Shown here: positions 1 to 7,400 of the stretch, in pieces
How the letters are laid out: every line of letters begins with the position of its first letter
Position numbering within the stretch: the first letter of the stretch is position 1
Assembly: GCF_017573505.1 (NCBI RefSeq)
Contig: NZ_JAGEOJ010000008.1
Coordinates: 124,001-188,000, forward strand
Length of the DNA stretch: 64,000 nt
DNA from: Actinomadura barringtoniae
GTDB lineage: Bacteria; Actinomycetota; Actinomycetes; Streptosporangiales; Streptosporangiaceae
Direction of reading: 5' to 3'
Notes under the pieces: model-generated
Told to the model about the DNA's origin: nothing
Database searches by the model: none
What the model saw: only the letters and a program-made list of their open reading frames with translations
Position numbers and translations under genes: made by a program

Positions 1-469
1 GCATCCGGTCGTGCCAGGCGTCCAGCGGCGCCTCGCTGATCGCCATGCCGCTGCGCAGCGCTCGCGCGATCTTGTTGCGGAGCTGCATGAACGCCGTGCC
101 GCGCAGGCTGAAGGAGTCCAGCCGCAGCGCGTACGAGCCACCGATCTGGTTGACCGTGAAGCCCTCGTCCAGGTACTCGGCCGCGTCGGCGCCCTGGAGC
201 TGGATGGCGACGATCTCACGGTCCTGCTCGGCGGCCAGGTCGAGGAAGGCGCGCAGCAGCCGGGCCCGCGACTCCTTGGGCGCGAACGGGCCACCGAACT
301 GCACCAGGTAGCGGCCGGTCGGCCGGTAGACGATCACGCCCGGCGCGTCCGGCAGCCGCAGGTAGTGGTTGCCCCCGTTCACCGCGAGGAACGAGCTGGG
401 ATTGTCCGCGTCCGGATATCGCCTGATGGCGTCCAGCGCGAGGTCCGGCATCGTGAGCGTCTCGGTCAT
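1..469 (-). CDS. Aminoacyl-tRNA-dependent transferase, DUF2156/MprF C-terminal type (VlmA-like), partial
   Basis: The first 156 codons of a gene that continues past the left edge. The ATG at 469 follows an AGGA-containing ribosome site. The translation has the opening of the GNAT-like DUF2156 fold: SSFLAVNGGNHYLRLPD, a GRYLVQFGGPFAPKE segment, then FMQLRNKIARALRSGM, which resembles the K/R-rich stretch seen in MprF-type aminoacyl-phospholipid synthases. In valanimycin biosynthesis VlmA, of this type, moves serine from seryl-tRNA onto a hydroxylamine (family knowledge). The same role is inferred here because the gene is divergent from a serine-type tRNA and because the enzymes before and after that step are encoded at 3718-8349. 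The C-terminal half is not visible, so a lipid or peptide acceptor cannot be excluded. Confidence 0.65.
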   Translation of the reverse strand, partial: MTETLTMPDLALDAIRRYPDADNPSSFLAVNGGNHYLRLPDAPGVIVYRPTGRYLVQFGGPFAPKESRARLLRAFLDLAAEQDREIVAIQLQGADAAEYLDEGFTVNQIGGSYALRLDSFSLRGTAFMQLRNKIARALRSGMAISEAPLDAWHDRM

Positions 470-504
470 CGTGGTGCCCCATTCCTGACACGGCATTTCT
501 GTCG

Positions 505-535
505 AATTTACCCCATGGACGTGCGCGAATATCAA
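505..535 (-). promoter_or_regulatory. Possible promoter for the DUF2156 transferase
   Basis: On the minus strand TTGATA (535-530) and TAAATT (510-505) are separated by 19 bases, about 36 bases before the ATG at 469. The spacing is long, so the assignment is weak. The 150-bp gap 470-620 must also serve the divergent tRNA gene, for which I see no convincing promoter. Confidence 0.25.
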
Positions 536-620
536 GGGGAAGAAAGGGTCAGTTGCGAGTCAGCGACCCATCAGCACCATCGGGCATGATGGCTTTAGCG
601 ACAAAGAAGCGGCAACGCAG

Positions 621-712
621 GGAGAGGTTCCCAAAGTGGCCTAATGGGGCTCGGCGCAAGCCGGGAAGGTGTCGCCCAGGCACCTGCGCAGGTTCGAATC
701 CTGCCCTCTCCG
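621..712 (+). tRNA. Serine-type (class II) tRNA with a GNRA tetraloop instead of an anticodon loop
   Basis: A 92-nt cloverleaf. The acceptor stem is GGAGAGG (621-627) with CCTCTCC (705-711), all 7 pairs intact. The D arm is CCCA/TGGG (630-633/645-648) with GG in the loop. The T arm is GCAGG-TTCGAAT-CCTGC (688-704). The discriminator is G712, and CCA is not encoded. A long variable arm pairs GGTGTC (668-673) with GGCACC (679-684), which together with G73 marks tRNA-Ser. The anticodon arm is abnormal: 650-655 CTCGGC pairs with 660-665 GCCGGG (one U-G) and is closed by GCAA (656-659). There is no 7-nt loop, no U33 and no anticodon. SerRS reads the variable arm and acceptor rather than the anticodon, so charging with serine is plausible while decoding is not. 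A weaker alternative fold gives a 7-nt loop with GCG, still without U33. Inferred role: dedicated seryl donor for the adjacent VlmA-type transferase. Confidence 0.85.
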
Positions 713-763
713 CAAAGACAAGCAGAAGAGGCACCGCGCCTCTTCCGCTTGTCGCTTTGTTTT
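713..763 (+). terminator. Strong intrinsic terminator after the tRNA
   Basis: GAAGAGGC (725-732) pairs with GCCTCTTC (738-745) around a 5-nt loop. After one A-C mismatch, GACAAGC (717-723) pairs with GCTTGTC (747-753). CAAA (713-716) can continue against TTTG (756-759), and a T run follows at 760-763. A T run is unusual in such GC-rich DNA, which supports a true rho-independent terminator directly after the tRNA 3' end. It lies only 45 bp before the start codon of the next gene. Confidence 0.8.
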
Positions 764-808
764 CGACAGTTCCGCCGGGCGCCCGTGGGCGCACCCCGAG
801 GAGGATCA

Positions 809-2002
809 GTGGGCGAGACAGCCGCAGACGAGACCGTGCTTCTAGGGGCCGGCCGGCCCCCCGGGTCGGACCGGCCGGCGCAGGGAGGCGAGGCCTCGAT
901 CCCGGTTTCCGGCGTCCACCAGTGGCTCACGACCCTGCTGCGGGACCTGCCCAAGCCCACCGAGTACCGCTACACCGCGGACTACACGCGCGCGGTCGTC
1001 GACTACTGCCTGGAGAAGTGGCTGGCCGCCCATCCCGGCGCCGCGGTCCCGTCCGTCGAGGAGGCCGGCGCGCAGTTCCGCGAGGGGATGCTGGCCGCCG
1101 AGGACCTCTCCGAGCTGCAGGTCGACCAGGTGTGCAACCGGACGTTCGGCCTGGAGGACGAGCTCGCGGCGTGGCTGTGCGGCACCACCGAACGGTTCCT
1201 CAACCTCGTCCGGCCGTGGACGCCGGTCTGGCTCAGTTTCACCGACTGGGCGCTGCGCTGGAGCCGGCAGAACTCGATCGAGACGCTGGTCTTCCTGGCG
1301 CGCGACGCACTGCCGTTCTACGTCGCGGCGTCCGCTCTGGAGCAGGGCCCGCACCTGCACCTGGCGCACGTGTCGCGGGCGGTCGGCCCGGACCCGGTGA
1401 CGGTGAACTCGATTCTCCGCCGGCCGTCCATCGCCCTGATCGACTCGGGGTGCTACGGGACGCTGATCAGTGAACTCCAGCAGCGGCGCGGCGCCCTTGT
1501 CGAAAACGCTCACCGGGAAGGCGCGGCCACCCTCTTTTATTACAGCAGGAATCCCCGGCTGTTCGGTTACGTGAACTATGTGATGTCCAAGGACATGGTC
1601 ACGAGCCCGGAGGCGATGAACCGCGCGGGCGACTTCGTCATTTATGCGGGAGATCTGCTCGAGGCCATGCCGAAGCCCTATCAATATCATCGGCACGACC
1701 GGTCGATGGTGGAGCTGAGCGATCTCGTCAGTTTCACCGTTTCGATCGCCGTTCTCAGTGAGATGCAGAGCCTGGCGAAGGCGAGCGCGTTTCTCGACTC
1801 CGAACGGCTGACCGACGTTCACGAGCAGGTGCGGCTGCTGTTCCGGGCCTACGAGCTGTCCACGCACCGCAGTGAGCTGCGCAGCGGCTTTCCCTTCGAC
1901 GAGCCGACGCCGAAGAGCGTGCCGTCGGCCGCCTCCGTGGCCGACCTCGACTTCCTGGAGATCCCGCCGCAGTCCCACGTGTTCGGCACGGTCAGCGGCT
2001 GA
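809..2002 (+). CDS. Unrecognised protein, first gene of the azoxy-type operon
   Basis: 397 aa from a GTG preceded by AGGAGG (799-804). An in-frame extension to 644 would run into the tRNA and is rejected. I do not recognise a named family. Visible signals are a central ETLVFLARDALPFYVAASAL segment, a following AHVSRAV, then SIALIDSGCYGTLI. This pattern (a FLxRD motif, a later SR, then a D-G-G strand) resembles HAD-like proteins found in polysaccharide loci, but the match is loose. There is no signal peptide or membrane span, so it is probably cytoplasmic. Its place ahead of the amine-to-azoxy enzymes suggests a pathway-specific or tailoring role. The stretch around 1500-1760 is locally less GC-rich than its neighbours. 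Confidence 0.6.
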   Translation: MGETAADETVLLGAGRPPGSDRPAQGGEASIPVSGVHQWLTTLLRDLPKPTEYRYTADYTRAVVDYCLEKWLAAHPGAAVPSVEEAGAQFREGMLAAEDLSELQVDQVCNRTFGLEDELAAWLCGTTERFLNLVRPWTPVWLSFTDWALRWSRQNSIETLVFLARDALPFYVAASALEQGPHLHLAHVSRAVGPDPVTVNSILRRPSIALIDSGCYGTLISELQQRRGALVENAHREGAATLFYYSRNPRLFGYVNYVMSKDMVTSPEAMNRAGDFVIYAGDLLEAMPKPYQYHRHDRSMVELSDLVSFTVSIAVLSEMQSLAKASAFLDSERLTDVHEQVRLLFRAYELSTHRSELRSGFPFDEPTPKSVPSAASVADLDFLEIPPQSHVFGTVSG

Positions 2003-2039
2003 TTCCCGTGTCTTCGCGACAACCTGAGGAGCATTCCCG

Positions 2040-2945
2040 ATGACACTTCCGGCCGCCAGTTGTTCCACGCTGCTTCCCGCCGGTGCGACGCTGCGCTTCC
2101 TGGCCTCCCGCAGGCAGGGCCCGGGCGCCTACCTGGAGACGGGCGAGGACGAGCCGACCATGGAGGCGCTGCGGTGGGCCGCCGAGATCACCGCGCTGCT
2201 GTCGGGTGATCCCGTCACGCCCGGCCCGTTCGCCGCCGAGTGCCGCCGGGCGGGCGGCACGTTCGCGATCACGGCCGCCGATCCCGAGCCGGCCCGCAAC
2301 GCGTGCTACTACGCGGTGCGCGCGCTCACGCTCAGCGGCCTGCAGGACGAGATCCCGGGCCCGCTGTCCCACTGGTTCGTCCGCGAGGTGTCCACACCCG
2401 GGATGCCCGCCACGTTCGACATCGACGAGATGTTCTACGTGCTGCGCGCGCTCGAACAGCTGGGCACGCTCGGCCTGCTCGGCCCCGAGGTGACGCGCTC
2501 GCTCATCGACTTCCTCAAGAGCTGCAGGACCGGCGAAGGCGGCTACGCCGGAGCGCCGGGGCAGCCGCCCGACACCGAGCACACCTACTGCGCCGTGTGC
2601 AGCCTGGCCCTCCTGGGCGAACCGCTCGGCACCGCCGAAGCCCACGCGATCGCCACCTGGCTCAGGGCGCGGTTCGACACGCCCACCGGTCTCGCGACGC
2701 TGACCGCGCAGGACGACGCTCCCTCGCTCGCCGCCACCTATTGGGGCTTTCGCGCGGGCGAGGTGCTGAACGCCGCCGTCTGGACCGACCGGCTCGGGCC
2801 CGCGGTGCGGCGCCTGGCCAAGCAGGACGGTGGCTTCGGCGCCCGCGAGGACGCCACGTTGTGGGAGTCGTACTGCGCGCTGCGCGTCCTGACCAGGCTC
2901 GCCGCCACCGACGGGCTCGCCGCTACCAGTGGAGGCGCGCGATGA
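2040..2945 (+). CDS. Prenyltransferase/terpene-cyclase-like alpha-toroid protein
   Basis: 301 aa. The ATG follows GAGGAG at good spacing. The protein is helical and repeat-like. The stretches FDIDEMFYVLRALEQLG and RTGEGGYAG followed by DTEHTYCAVCSLALLGE match the GGF-G-P-G ... D-Ty-A-L pattern of protein prenyltransferase beta subunits and squalene-oxidase repeats. It is shorter than oxidosqualene cyclases and has no visible DCTAE-type catalytic motif, so it may bind a hydrophobic substrate or act on an isoprenoid in an atypical way. The stop overlaps the start of the next gene (ATGA), so translation is coupled to the TrpA-like gene. Function in the cluster is unknown. Confidence 0.6.
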   Translation: MTLPAASCSTLLPAGATLRFLASRRQGPGAYLETGEDEPTMEALRWAAEITALLSGDPVTPGPFAAECRRAGGTFAITAADPEPARNACYYAVRALTLSGLQDEIPGPLSHWFVREVSTPGMPATFDIDEMFYVLRALEQLGTLGLLGPEVTRSLIDFLKSCRTGEGGYAGAPGQPPDTEHTYCAVCSLALLGEPLGTAEAHAIATWLRARFDTPTGLATLTAQDDAPSLAATYWGFRAGEVLNAAVWTDRLGPAVRRLAKQDGGFGAREDATLWESYCALRVLTRLAATDGLAATSGGAR

Positions 2946-3721
2946 ACCCCACACGGCTGTCGGACGTCATCTCCGGGCACGCGAAACGAGGCGGTCTCGG
3001 GATCGGGATGTACCTCGTGCCGGGCTTCCCCGACTGGGGTACGAGCATCGAGGCGCTCGACCTGTGCCTCAGCCACGGCGTGGACTTCATCGAGTTCCCG
3101 GCGATGGCGGAGCCGCGGTGGTCCCCCAGGACCGGCCCGATGCTCGTACGGGCACTGCGGCAGGCCGAGCCCTACTCCGAGGCCATGGCGACCGAGTGGC
3201 TGCTGCGCGCCCCCGTGCGCGTGGCCGTCGCGTACGGGAGCGCCTGGCCGACGCCCGGCGTCTGGAAGGCGCCGCTCCCCCTGCGTACCGGCGTCTCGGG
3301 GTACTTGTTCGAGAGCGACCCGCCGGATCTGGCGCCCTACGCGAAGGCCGCCGCCGAGGACGGCGCGGTCATCATTCCGGCCGTGGACGCCACCGTGGTG
3401 GACCTGTCGGAGGACGACCGGCGTCTGCTCTCGCTCGGCGGCGGGTTCGTGTACGCGTCGCTGGGGCCGGAGACCGGGAAGCGGGCCGCCTCCCCCGCCG
3501 ACCTCAAGCGGAAACGGGAGCAGATCCGGTCCGTCCGGTCGGACCTGCCGGTGTGCGCCGCGTTCGGCATCAGCCGGGCCGCGGACGTCGAGGAACTGCG
3601 CTCCGGGGGCGCCTGCGACGGGATCATCATCGGCTCCGCCGCCCTCGCCAGGCTGGACGAGGGCATGGCGGCGTTCAGCACCTGGCTGACCGAGATCGTC
3701 ACCGCGGCGAGGCAGCCGTGA
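2942..3721 (+). CDS. TrpA-like TIM-barrel protein (tryptophan synthase alpha homologue)
   Basis: 259 aa, starting within the stop of the preceding gene and overlapping the next by GTGA. It follows the TrpA pattern: GMYLVPGFPDWGTSIEALDL for the first strand and helix, GVDFIEFPAM carrying the equivalent of the catalytic Glu (Glu51), CAAFGIS for the phosphate-loop strand, and GIIIGSAAL for the second phosphate-binding GS. In TrpA the loop after this Glu ends in D-G-P, where the Asp is the second catalytic acid. Here the corresponding stretch is PRTGP, with Thr64 in that place and about two extra residues. Lyase activity on indole-glycerol phosphate is therefore doubtful. It may split or isomerise another phosphorylated substrate. 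Confidence 0.7.
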   Translation: MNPTRLSDVISGHAKRGGLGIGMYLVPGFPDWGTSIEALDLCLSHGVDFIEFPAMAEPRWSPRTGPMLVRALRQAEPYSEAMATEWLLRAPVRVAVAYGSAWPTPGVWKAPLPLRTGVSGYLFESDPPDLAPYAKAAAEDGAVIIPAVDATVVDLSEDDRRLLSLGGGFVYASLGPETGKRAASPADLKRKREQIRSVRSDLPVCAAFGISRAADVEELRSGGACDGIIIGSAALARLDEGMAAFSTWLTEIVTAARQP

Positions 3722-5106
3722 ACGTCGACCCACAGGCCACGCGCTCCATGCACGATCTCGACCACAAGCTGGCGCGGCGCGTCTTCGACGAGTGCCTCCG
3801 GCAGCTCAGCCTGGACGAGGTGCCGCTGAAGACGGGCGGGGACAGGGACCGCATCGCCGGACGGCTGGAGGGGCTCATCGGGCCCTCTGGCAACGACCCC
3901 GAGACGGTCCTGTCGGCGTTCCTCCGCAACGTCGCCCCGGCCATCCTGGCGTGCGACACCCCGCGCTTCATGGCGTTCGTGTCGTGCGTGCCGTCCAAGA
4001 CCTCGATCCTCTTCGACCTGATGGTCTCGGCGTTCACACTGCACGGGATCTCGTGGCTGGAGGCCGCCGGTCCCGTCGCGGCGGAGAACCAGGCGCTGCG
4101 CGTGCTCGCCGACGCCGCCGGGCTGCCCGCGGGCGCGGGCGGCTGCTTCGTGTCCGGCGGCTCCAGCGGCAACCTGTCGGCCCTCCTGGTCGCGCGCGAC
4201 ATCGGCGTGAGCCGTCGCGGCGGCCGGATCGCGCGGCCGAAGGTGGCGGTCACGGCCGACGCTCACAGCTCGGTCGGGAAGGCTCTCCACGTTCTGGGCA
4301 TGGACCCGCTGCCGGTGCCCACCCGCGATCACCGGCTGACGGGCGCCGCGCTGCGTGAGGCGCTGGCCCGTGAGCCGGAACGCGACGACGTCGTGGCCGT
4401 GGTCGCGACGGCCGGGACCACCAACGGCGGACTGATCGACGACCTCGCAGGGGTGGCCGCCGTGGCCGGGGAGCGAGGGCTGTGGTTCCACGTCGATGCC
4501 GCGTACGGCGGCGCCGGTCTGCTGGCGCCGTCCGTGCGGGACCTCTTCGACGGCGTCGAGCAGGCCGACTCCGTCGTCATCGACCCGCACAAGTGGCTCT
4601 TCTCGCCGTTCGACTGTGCGGCACTGCTCTACCGCGACCCGCCTGCGGCGAAGGCGGTCCACACCCAGCGGGCGTCCTACCTGGACGCCATCCACGACGA
4701 CGACGCGGGCGTGTGGAATCCGAGCGACTACGCCCATCACCTGACCCGCCGGGCGCGCGGCCTGCCGCTGTGGTTCGGGCTCGCGGTCCACGGCACCGAC
4801 TCCTACCGCGACGCCGTCGAGAACACCCTGGCCATGGCCCGCTACGCGGCCGACCGCGTCACCGGGACCGACGGCCTCACGCTGCTGTGCGAGCCGGAGC
4901 TGTCGGTGGTCCTGTTCCGGCGGGACGGATGGGGCTGGGACGACTACGAGCAGTGGTCGGACCGCGTCCTCGCCGACCAGGTCGCCTACGTGCTGCCGAC
5001 CGAATGGGACGGCGAGCCGGTGGCGCGGCTCTGCTTCGTCCACCCCGAGACCACCAAGCAGCTCGTCGACGAGGTCATCGCGACGATCGCCCCGCCACTG
5101 GACTGA
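3718..5106 (+). CDS. PLP-dependent group II amino-acid decarboxylase (VlmD role)
   Basis: 462 aa from a GTG that overlaps the previous stop (GTGA). It is a classic fold-type I decarboxylase: FHVDAAYGGAGLL supplies the Asp that contacts the pyridine nitrogen, and DPHKWLF contains the Schiff-base lysine (Lys292). GCFVSGGSSGNLSAL forms the phosphate-binding region. Such enzymes remove CO2 from aromatic, acidic or aliphatic amino acids, and in the valanimycin pathway one makes the amine (valine to isobutylamine). Here it is expected to make the amine that is N-hydroxylated by the next gene product. The amino acid used cannot be read from the sequence with confidence. Confidence 0.85.
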   Translation: MNVDPQATRSMHDLDHKLARRVFDECLRQLSLDEVPLKTGGDRDRIAGRLEGLIGPSGNDPETVLSAFLRNVAPAILACDTPRFMAFVSCVPSKTSILFDLMVSAFTLHGISWLEAAGPVAAENQALRVLADAAGLPAGAGGCFVSGGSSGNLSALLVARDIGVSRRGGRIARPKVAVTADAHSSVGKALHVLGMDPLPVPTRDHRLTGAALREALAREPERDDVVAVVATAGTTNGGLIDDLAGVAAVAGERGLWFHVDAAYGGAGLLAPSVRDLFDGVEQADSVVIDPHKWLFSPFDCAALLYRDPPAAKAVHTQRASYLDAIHDDDAGVWNPSDYAHHLTRRARGLPLWFGLAVHGTDSYRDAVENTLAMARYAADRVTGTDGLTLLCEPELSVVLFRRDGWGWDDYEQWSDRVLADQVAYVLPTEWDGEPVARLCFVHPETTKQLVDEVIATIAPPLD

Positions 5107-5159
5107 ACGCAGCCGGAACGAACGCAAGGGAAGTACGGAAATGGATCGGAGACTGATCG

Positions 5160-6296
5160 ATGCGCTCCCTCGATGAAGCGCGTGACGTGTGCGAACGCCA
5201 CCACCCCGGCCTGTGCGGCGCCCTCGCGGACGTTCCCCTGGCCGAACGTGAGGCTCCGGGCGGGCCCGTGCTGGACCTGTTCCGCAAGTTCGGCGGGCCC
5301 GGGCTGCTGGTGCCGGCCGAGTACGGGGGCCTGGGCGTGGACGCGCTCAGCGCGGCCCGTGTCGTACGGGCGATGTCGTCGTACTCGCCCTCGCTGGGCG
5401 CGGCCACCACGATGCATCACTACACGACGGCGACCCTGTTCTCGCTCGCCAAGAGCGCGGGCCGCCTGAACCAGCGGCAGCTGGACCTGCTGGCCGAGAT
5501 CGCACCGGCGGGCAGGCTCGTCGCCTCGGGATGGGCCGAGGGCAAGCCGGGCGCCAACATCGTCATCCCGGCGGCGACCGCCCGCGTCACCGAGGGCGGC
5601 TTCCTGGTCAACGGCGGTAAGAAGCCGTGCAGCCTGGCCCAGTCGATGGACCTGCTCACCGCCAGCGTCGCGCTGCCGGTGGACGGGGGCCAGACGCTCG
5701 CCCTGCTGCTCATCCCGGCGACCTCGCCGGGCATCTCGGTGCACCGGTTCTGGCTGAGCAACGTGCTGGCCGGGGCGGAGAGCCACGAGGTCAGGCTCAC
5801 CGACGTGTTCGTCCCGTCGGACATGGTGATCCGGACCGAGCCGGAGACCCCGGACCGGCTGGACGACCTCCAGACGACCGGGTTCGCCTGGTTCGAGATG
5901 CTGGCGACCTCGGTCTACGTGGGCGCCGCGAGCGCCCTGGTCGAGCAGGCGCTGGCCAGGGGCCGCGGCAGCGTGACCGACCGGCTTCAGGCGGCGCTCC
6001 AGCTGGAGTCGGCCGTCGCGCTGGTCGAGGGCGCGGCCCGTGCCCTGGACGAGGGCCTCACCGGCGACGCCGCCGTGTCGGCGGTCCTGGTGGCCAGGTT
6101 CGCGGCACAGCAGGCGCTGCGGGAGGCCTCGGACATGGCGGCCGAACTCCTCGGCGGCATCGCGTTCATCCGTTCGCCGGACATCGCCTACCTGATCGCC
6201 GCCGTCCGGCCGCTGGCCTACCACCCGCCGTCGCGGACGGCCATGGCGGAGGCCCTCGTCGACTACTTCACCGGCCGGCCGCTGCGGCTGACCTGA
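5160..6296 (+). CDS. Acyl-CoA-dehydrogenase-like flavin N-monooxygenase (VlmH-like)
   Basis: 378 aa. The ATG at 5160 follows GGAG by 8 bases. It has the helical N-domain of the acyl-CoA dehydrogenase superfamily (FRKFGGPGLLVPAEYGGLGV), a beta domain with SGWAEGKPGANIV and FLVNGGKKPCSLAQSMD, and a C-terminal helical bundle ending in DYFTGRPLRLT. In this superfamily the two-component monooxygenase VlmH converts isobutylamine to isobutylhydroxylamine using reduced flavin from VlmR. The flavin reductase at 6819 is the expected partner. It is predicted to hydroxylate the amine made by the upstream decarboxylase. An ordinary fatty-acid dehydrogenase is less likely in this context. Confidence 0.8.
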   Translation: MRSLDEARDVCERHHPGLCGALADVPLAEREAPGGPVLDLFRKFGGPGLLVPAEYGGLGVDALSAARVVRAMSSYSPSLGAATTMHHYTTATLFSLAKSAGRLNQRQLDLLAEIAPAGRLVASGWAEGKPGANIVIPAATARVTEGGFLVNGGKKPCSLAQSMDLLTASVALPVDGGQTLALLLIPATSPGISVHRFWLSNVLAGAESHEVRLTDVFVPSDMVIRTEPETPDRLDDLQTTGFAWFEMLATSVYVGAASALVEQALARGRGSVTDRLQAALQLESAVALVEGAARALDEGLTGDAAVSAVLVARFAAQQALREASDMAAELLGGIAFIRSPDIAYLIAAVRPLAYHPPSRTAMAEALVDYFTGRPLRLT

Positions 6297-6312
6297 CCCC
6301 GGAGGAACCGCC

Positions 6313-6822
6313 ATGGATGTGAAGAACCCCTTTGAGAGCCCGAACACCTTCCGGCTGCACCGGGCCGAGTACGTGGCCGCCTGGGTCGCCGTGAACGTGC
6401 TGCTGATCATGCACTGGAGCGAGATCCACTGGCTCCCGGCCATCGTGCTGTTCGCCTACATCGACCTCATCGGCTACATCCCCGGTGCGATCGCGTTCCG
6501 GCGCAGCTCGAACGGCTGGATCTCCAAGAACTACTACATCGCCTACAACATCCTGCACAGCCAGATCACGCAGGGCGCGGTCATCGTGACCTGGGGGCTG
6601 ACGATCGGCTGGGAATGGGCGCTGCTGGCGATCCCGTGGCACATCTGGGGCGACCGCGGGATCTGGGGCAACTTCCTCAAGACGTACGACCTGCCGTTCG
6701 AGCCGCACGAGACGCCCGGCTACCGCCGCCTGATCGGCTCGATCTCCTACGGGCGGCCGATCGACGAGCCCGCCTCGCAGTCCGCCCCGGCCACCGGGGC
6801 CACCGGGGTGCCCGTCCAATGA
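6313..6822 (+). CDS. Small His-rich integral membrane protein (VlmO-like hydrazine synthase candidate)
   Basis: 169 aa with GGAGG before the ATG. There are about three to four hydrophobic segments (roughly residues 21-38, 42-61, 86-110). Histidines sit near membrane borders in HWSEIHW (His34, His39), NILHSQ (His82) and PWHIWGDRGIWGN (His110), suggesting a metal site. In the valanimycin pathway a membrane-bound metalloenzyme makes the N-N bond by rearranging the O-seryl hydroxylamine to a hydrazine. Assignment here rests on size, membrane character, histidines and position between the VlmH-, VlmR- and VlmB-type genes, not on an alignment. The stop overlaps the next start (ATGA). Confidence 0.6.
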   Translation: MDVKNPFESPNTFRLHRAEYVAAWVAVNVLLIMHWSEIHWLPAIVLFAYIDLIGYIPGAIAFRRSSNGWISKNYYIAYNILHSQITQGAVIVTWGLTIGWEWALLAIPWHIWGDRGIWGNFLKTYDLPFEPHETPGYRRLIGSISYGRPIDEPASQSAPATGATGVPVQ

Positions 6823-7400
6823 CGTCGGACGACCTGGACGTGGTGCTGCGCCAGGCGGTCCGCCGCCTGGCGACCGGCGTGGCCGTGCTGACCGTGTGGC
6901 ACGGCGACGACGCCCACGGCACCACGGTCTCCTCGGTGGCCGCGATCTCGCGGGACCCGCTGCTGGTGGGCGTGTGCCTGCGCGAGGGGTCCAACCTCGG
7001 CGGGCTCATCGGCGAGGCGCGGCGCTTCGCGGTGAACGTGCTGTCCACCCGGCAGTCCTCGCTCGCCGGGTGGTTCGCCGACCCGTCCAGGCCGCGCGGG
7101 CTCGCCCAGTTCGACCGACTGGAGTGGGAGCCCGACGCGTTCAGCGGAGCGCCGTGGATCGCGGGGTCGCTGGCCTCGCTCGGCTGCCATCTCACCGCGA
7201 CCGTCCCGGCGGGCGACCACAACCTGCTGATCGGCGAGGTCGTCACCGCCCGCGACGGCGAGGGCGGTCCGCTGCTGCACTTCACCGGCCGCCTGCACGA
7301 CGGGATGCTCCGCGTCCTGCCGCGCGAGGCCACCCACCCCCAGAACGGCGACCATCACAGAGGAGGACGGCATGACGCGTTCAGTGCCGCGGGAAGCTGA
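6819..7400 (+). CDS. Flavin reductase of the two-component monooxygenase (VlmR-like)
   Basis: 193 aa, with the start inside the previous stop. It has the flavin-reductase-like split-barrel pattern: RRLATGVAVLTV, GTTVSSVAAISRDPLLVGVC, then RRFAVNVLSTRQ and LGCHLTATVPAGDHNLLIGE ahead of a short C-terminal tail. These proteins use NAD(P)H to reduce free FMN or FAD, which diffuses to the partner monooxygenase. The partner is inferred to be the ACAD-like N-hydroxylase at 5160-6296. The last 29 bases overlap the diiron gene, so the two are translationally linked. Confidence 0.88.
   Translation: MTSDDLDVVLRQAVRRLATGVAVLTVWHGDDAHGTTVSSVAAISRDPLLVGVCLREGSNLGGLIGEARRFAVNVLSTRQSSLAGWFADPSRPRGLAQFDRLEWEPDAFSGAPWIAGSLASLGCHLTATVPAGDHNLLIGEVVTARDGEGGPLLHFTGRLHDGMLRVLPREATHPQNGDHHRGGRHDAFSAAGS

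Noticed and set aside
648..662. Normal 7-nt anticodon loop with anticodon GCG (Arg) in a tRNA-Ser body
   Set aside because: It needs a 4-bp stem that takes a base from the D stem, lacks U33, and is clearly less stable than the 6-bp GCAA hairpin. Serine insertion at CGC codons would also be harmful.
621..712. Decayed tRNA pseudogene
   Set aside because: All stems outside the anticodon arm pair perfectly, the T loop is canonical, and an intact terminator follows. Random decay would not spare these while turning one loop into a stable GNRA hairpin.
621..712. tRNA-Sec or tmRNA
   Set aside because: There is no extended acceptor, no 6-bp D stem and no UCA anticodon. The total length and the variable arm are as in tRNA-Ser.
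644..808. Extension of the first operon gene into the tRNA
   Set aside because: An open frame exists from 644 but overlaps the tRNA and its terminator. A good ribosome site and GTG at 809 explain the gene.
5160..6296. Ordinary acyl-CoA dehydrogenase of fatty-acid oxidation
   Set aside because: Its neighbours are a PLP decarboxylase, a flavin reductase and a diiron gene, and no acyl-CoA synthetase, enoyl hydratase or thiolase is nearby.
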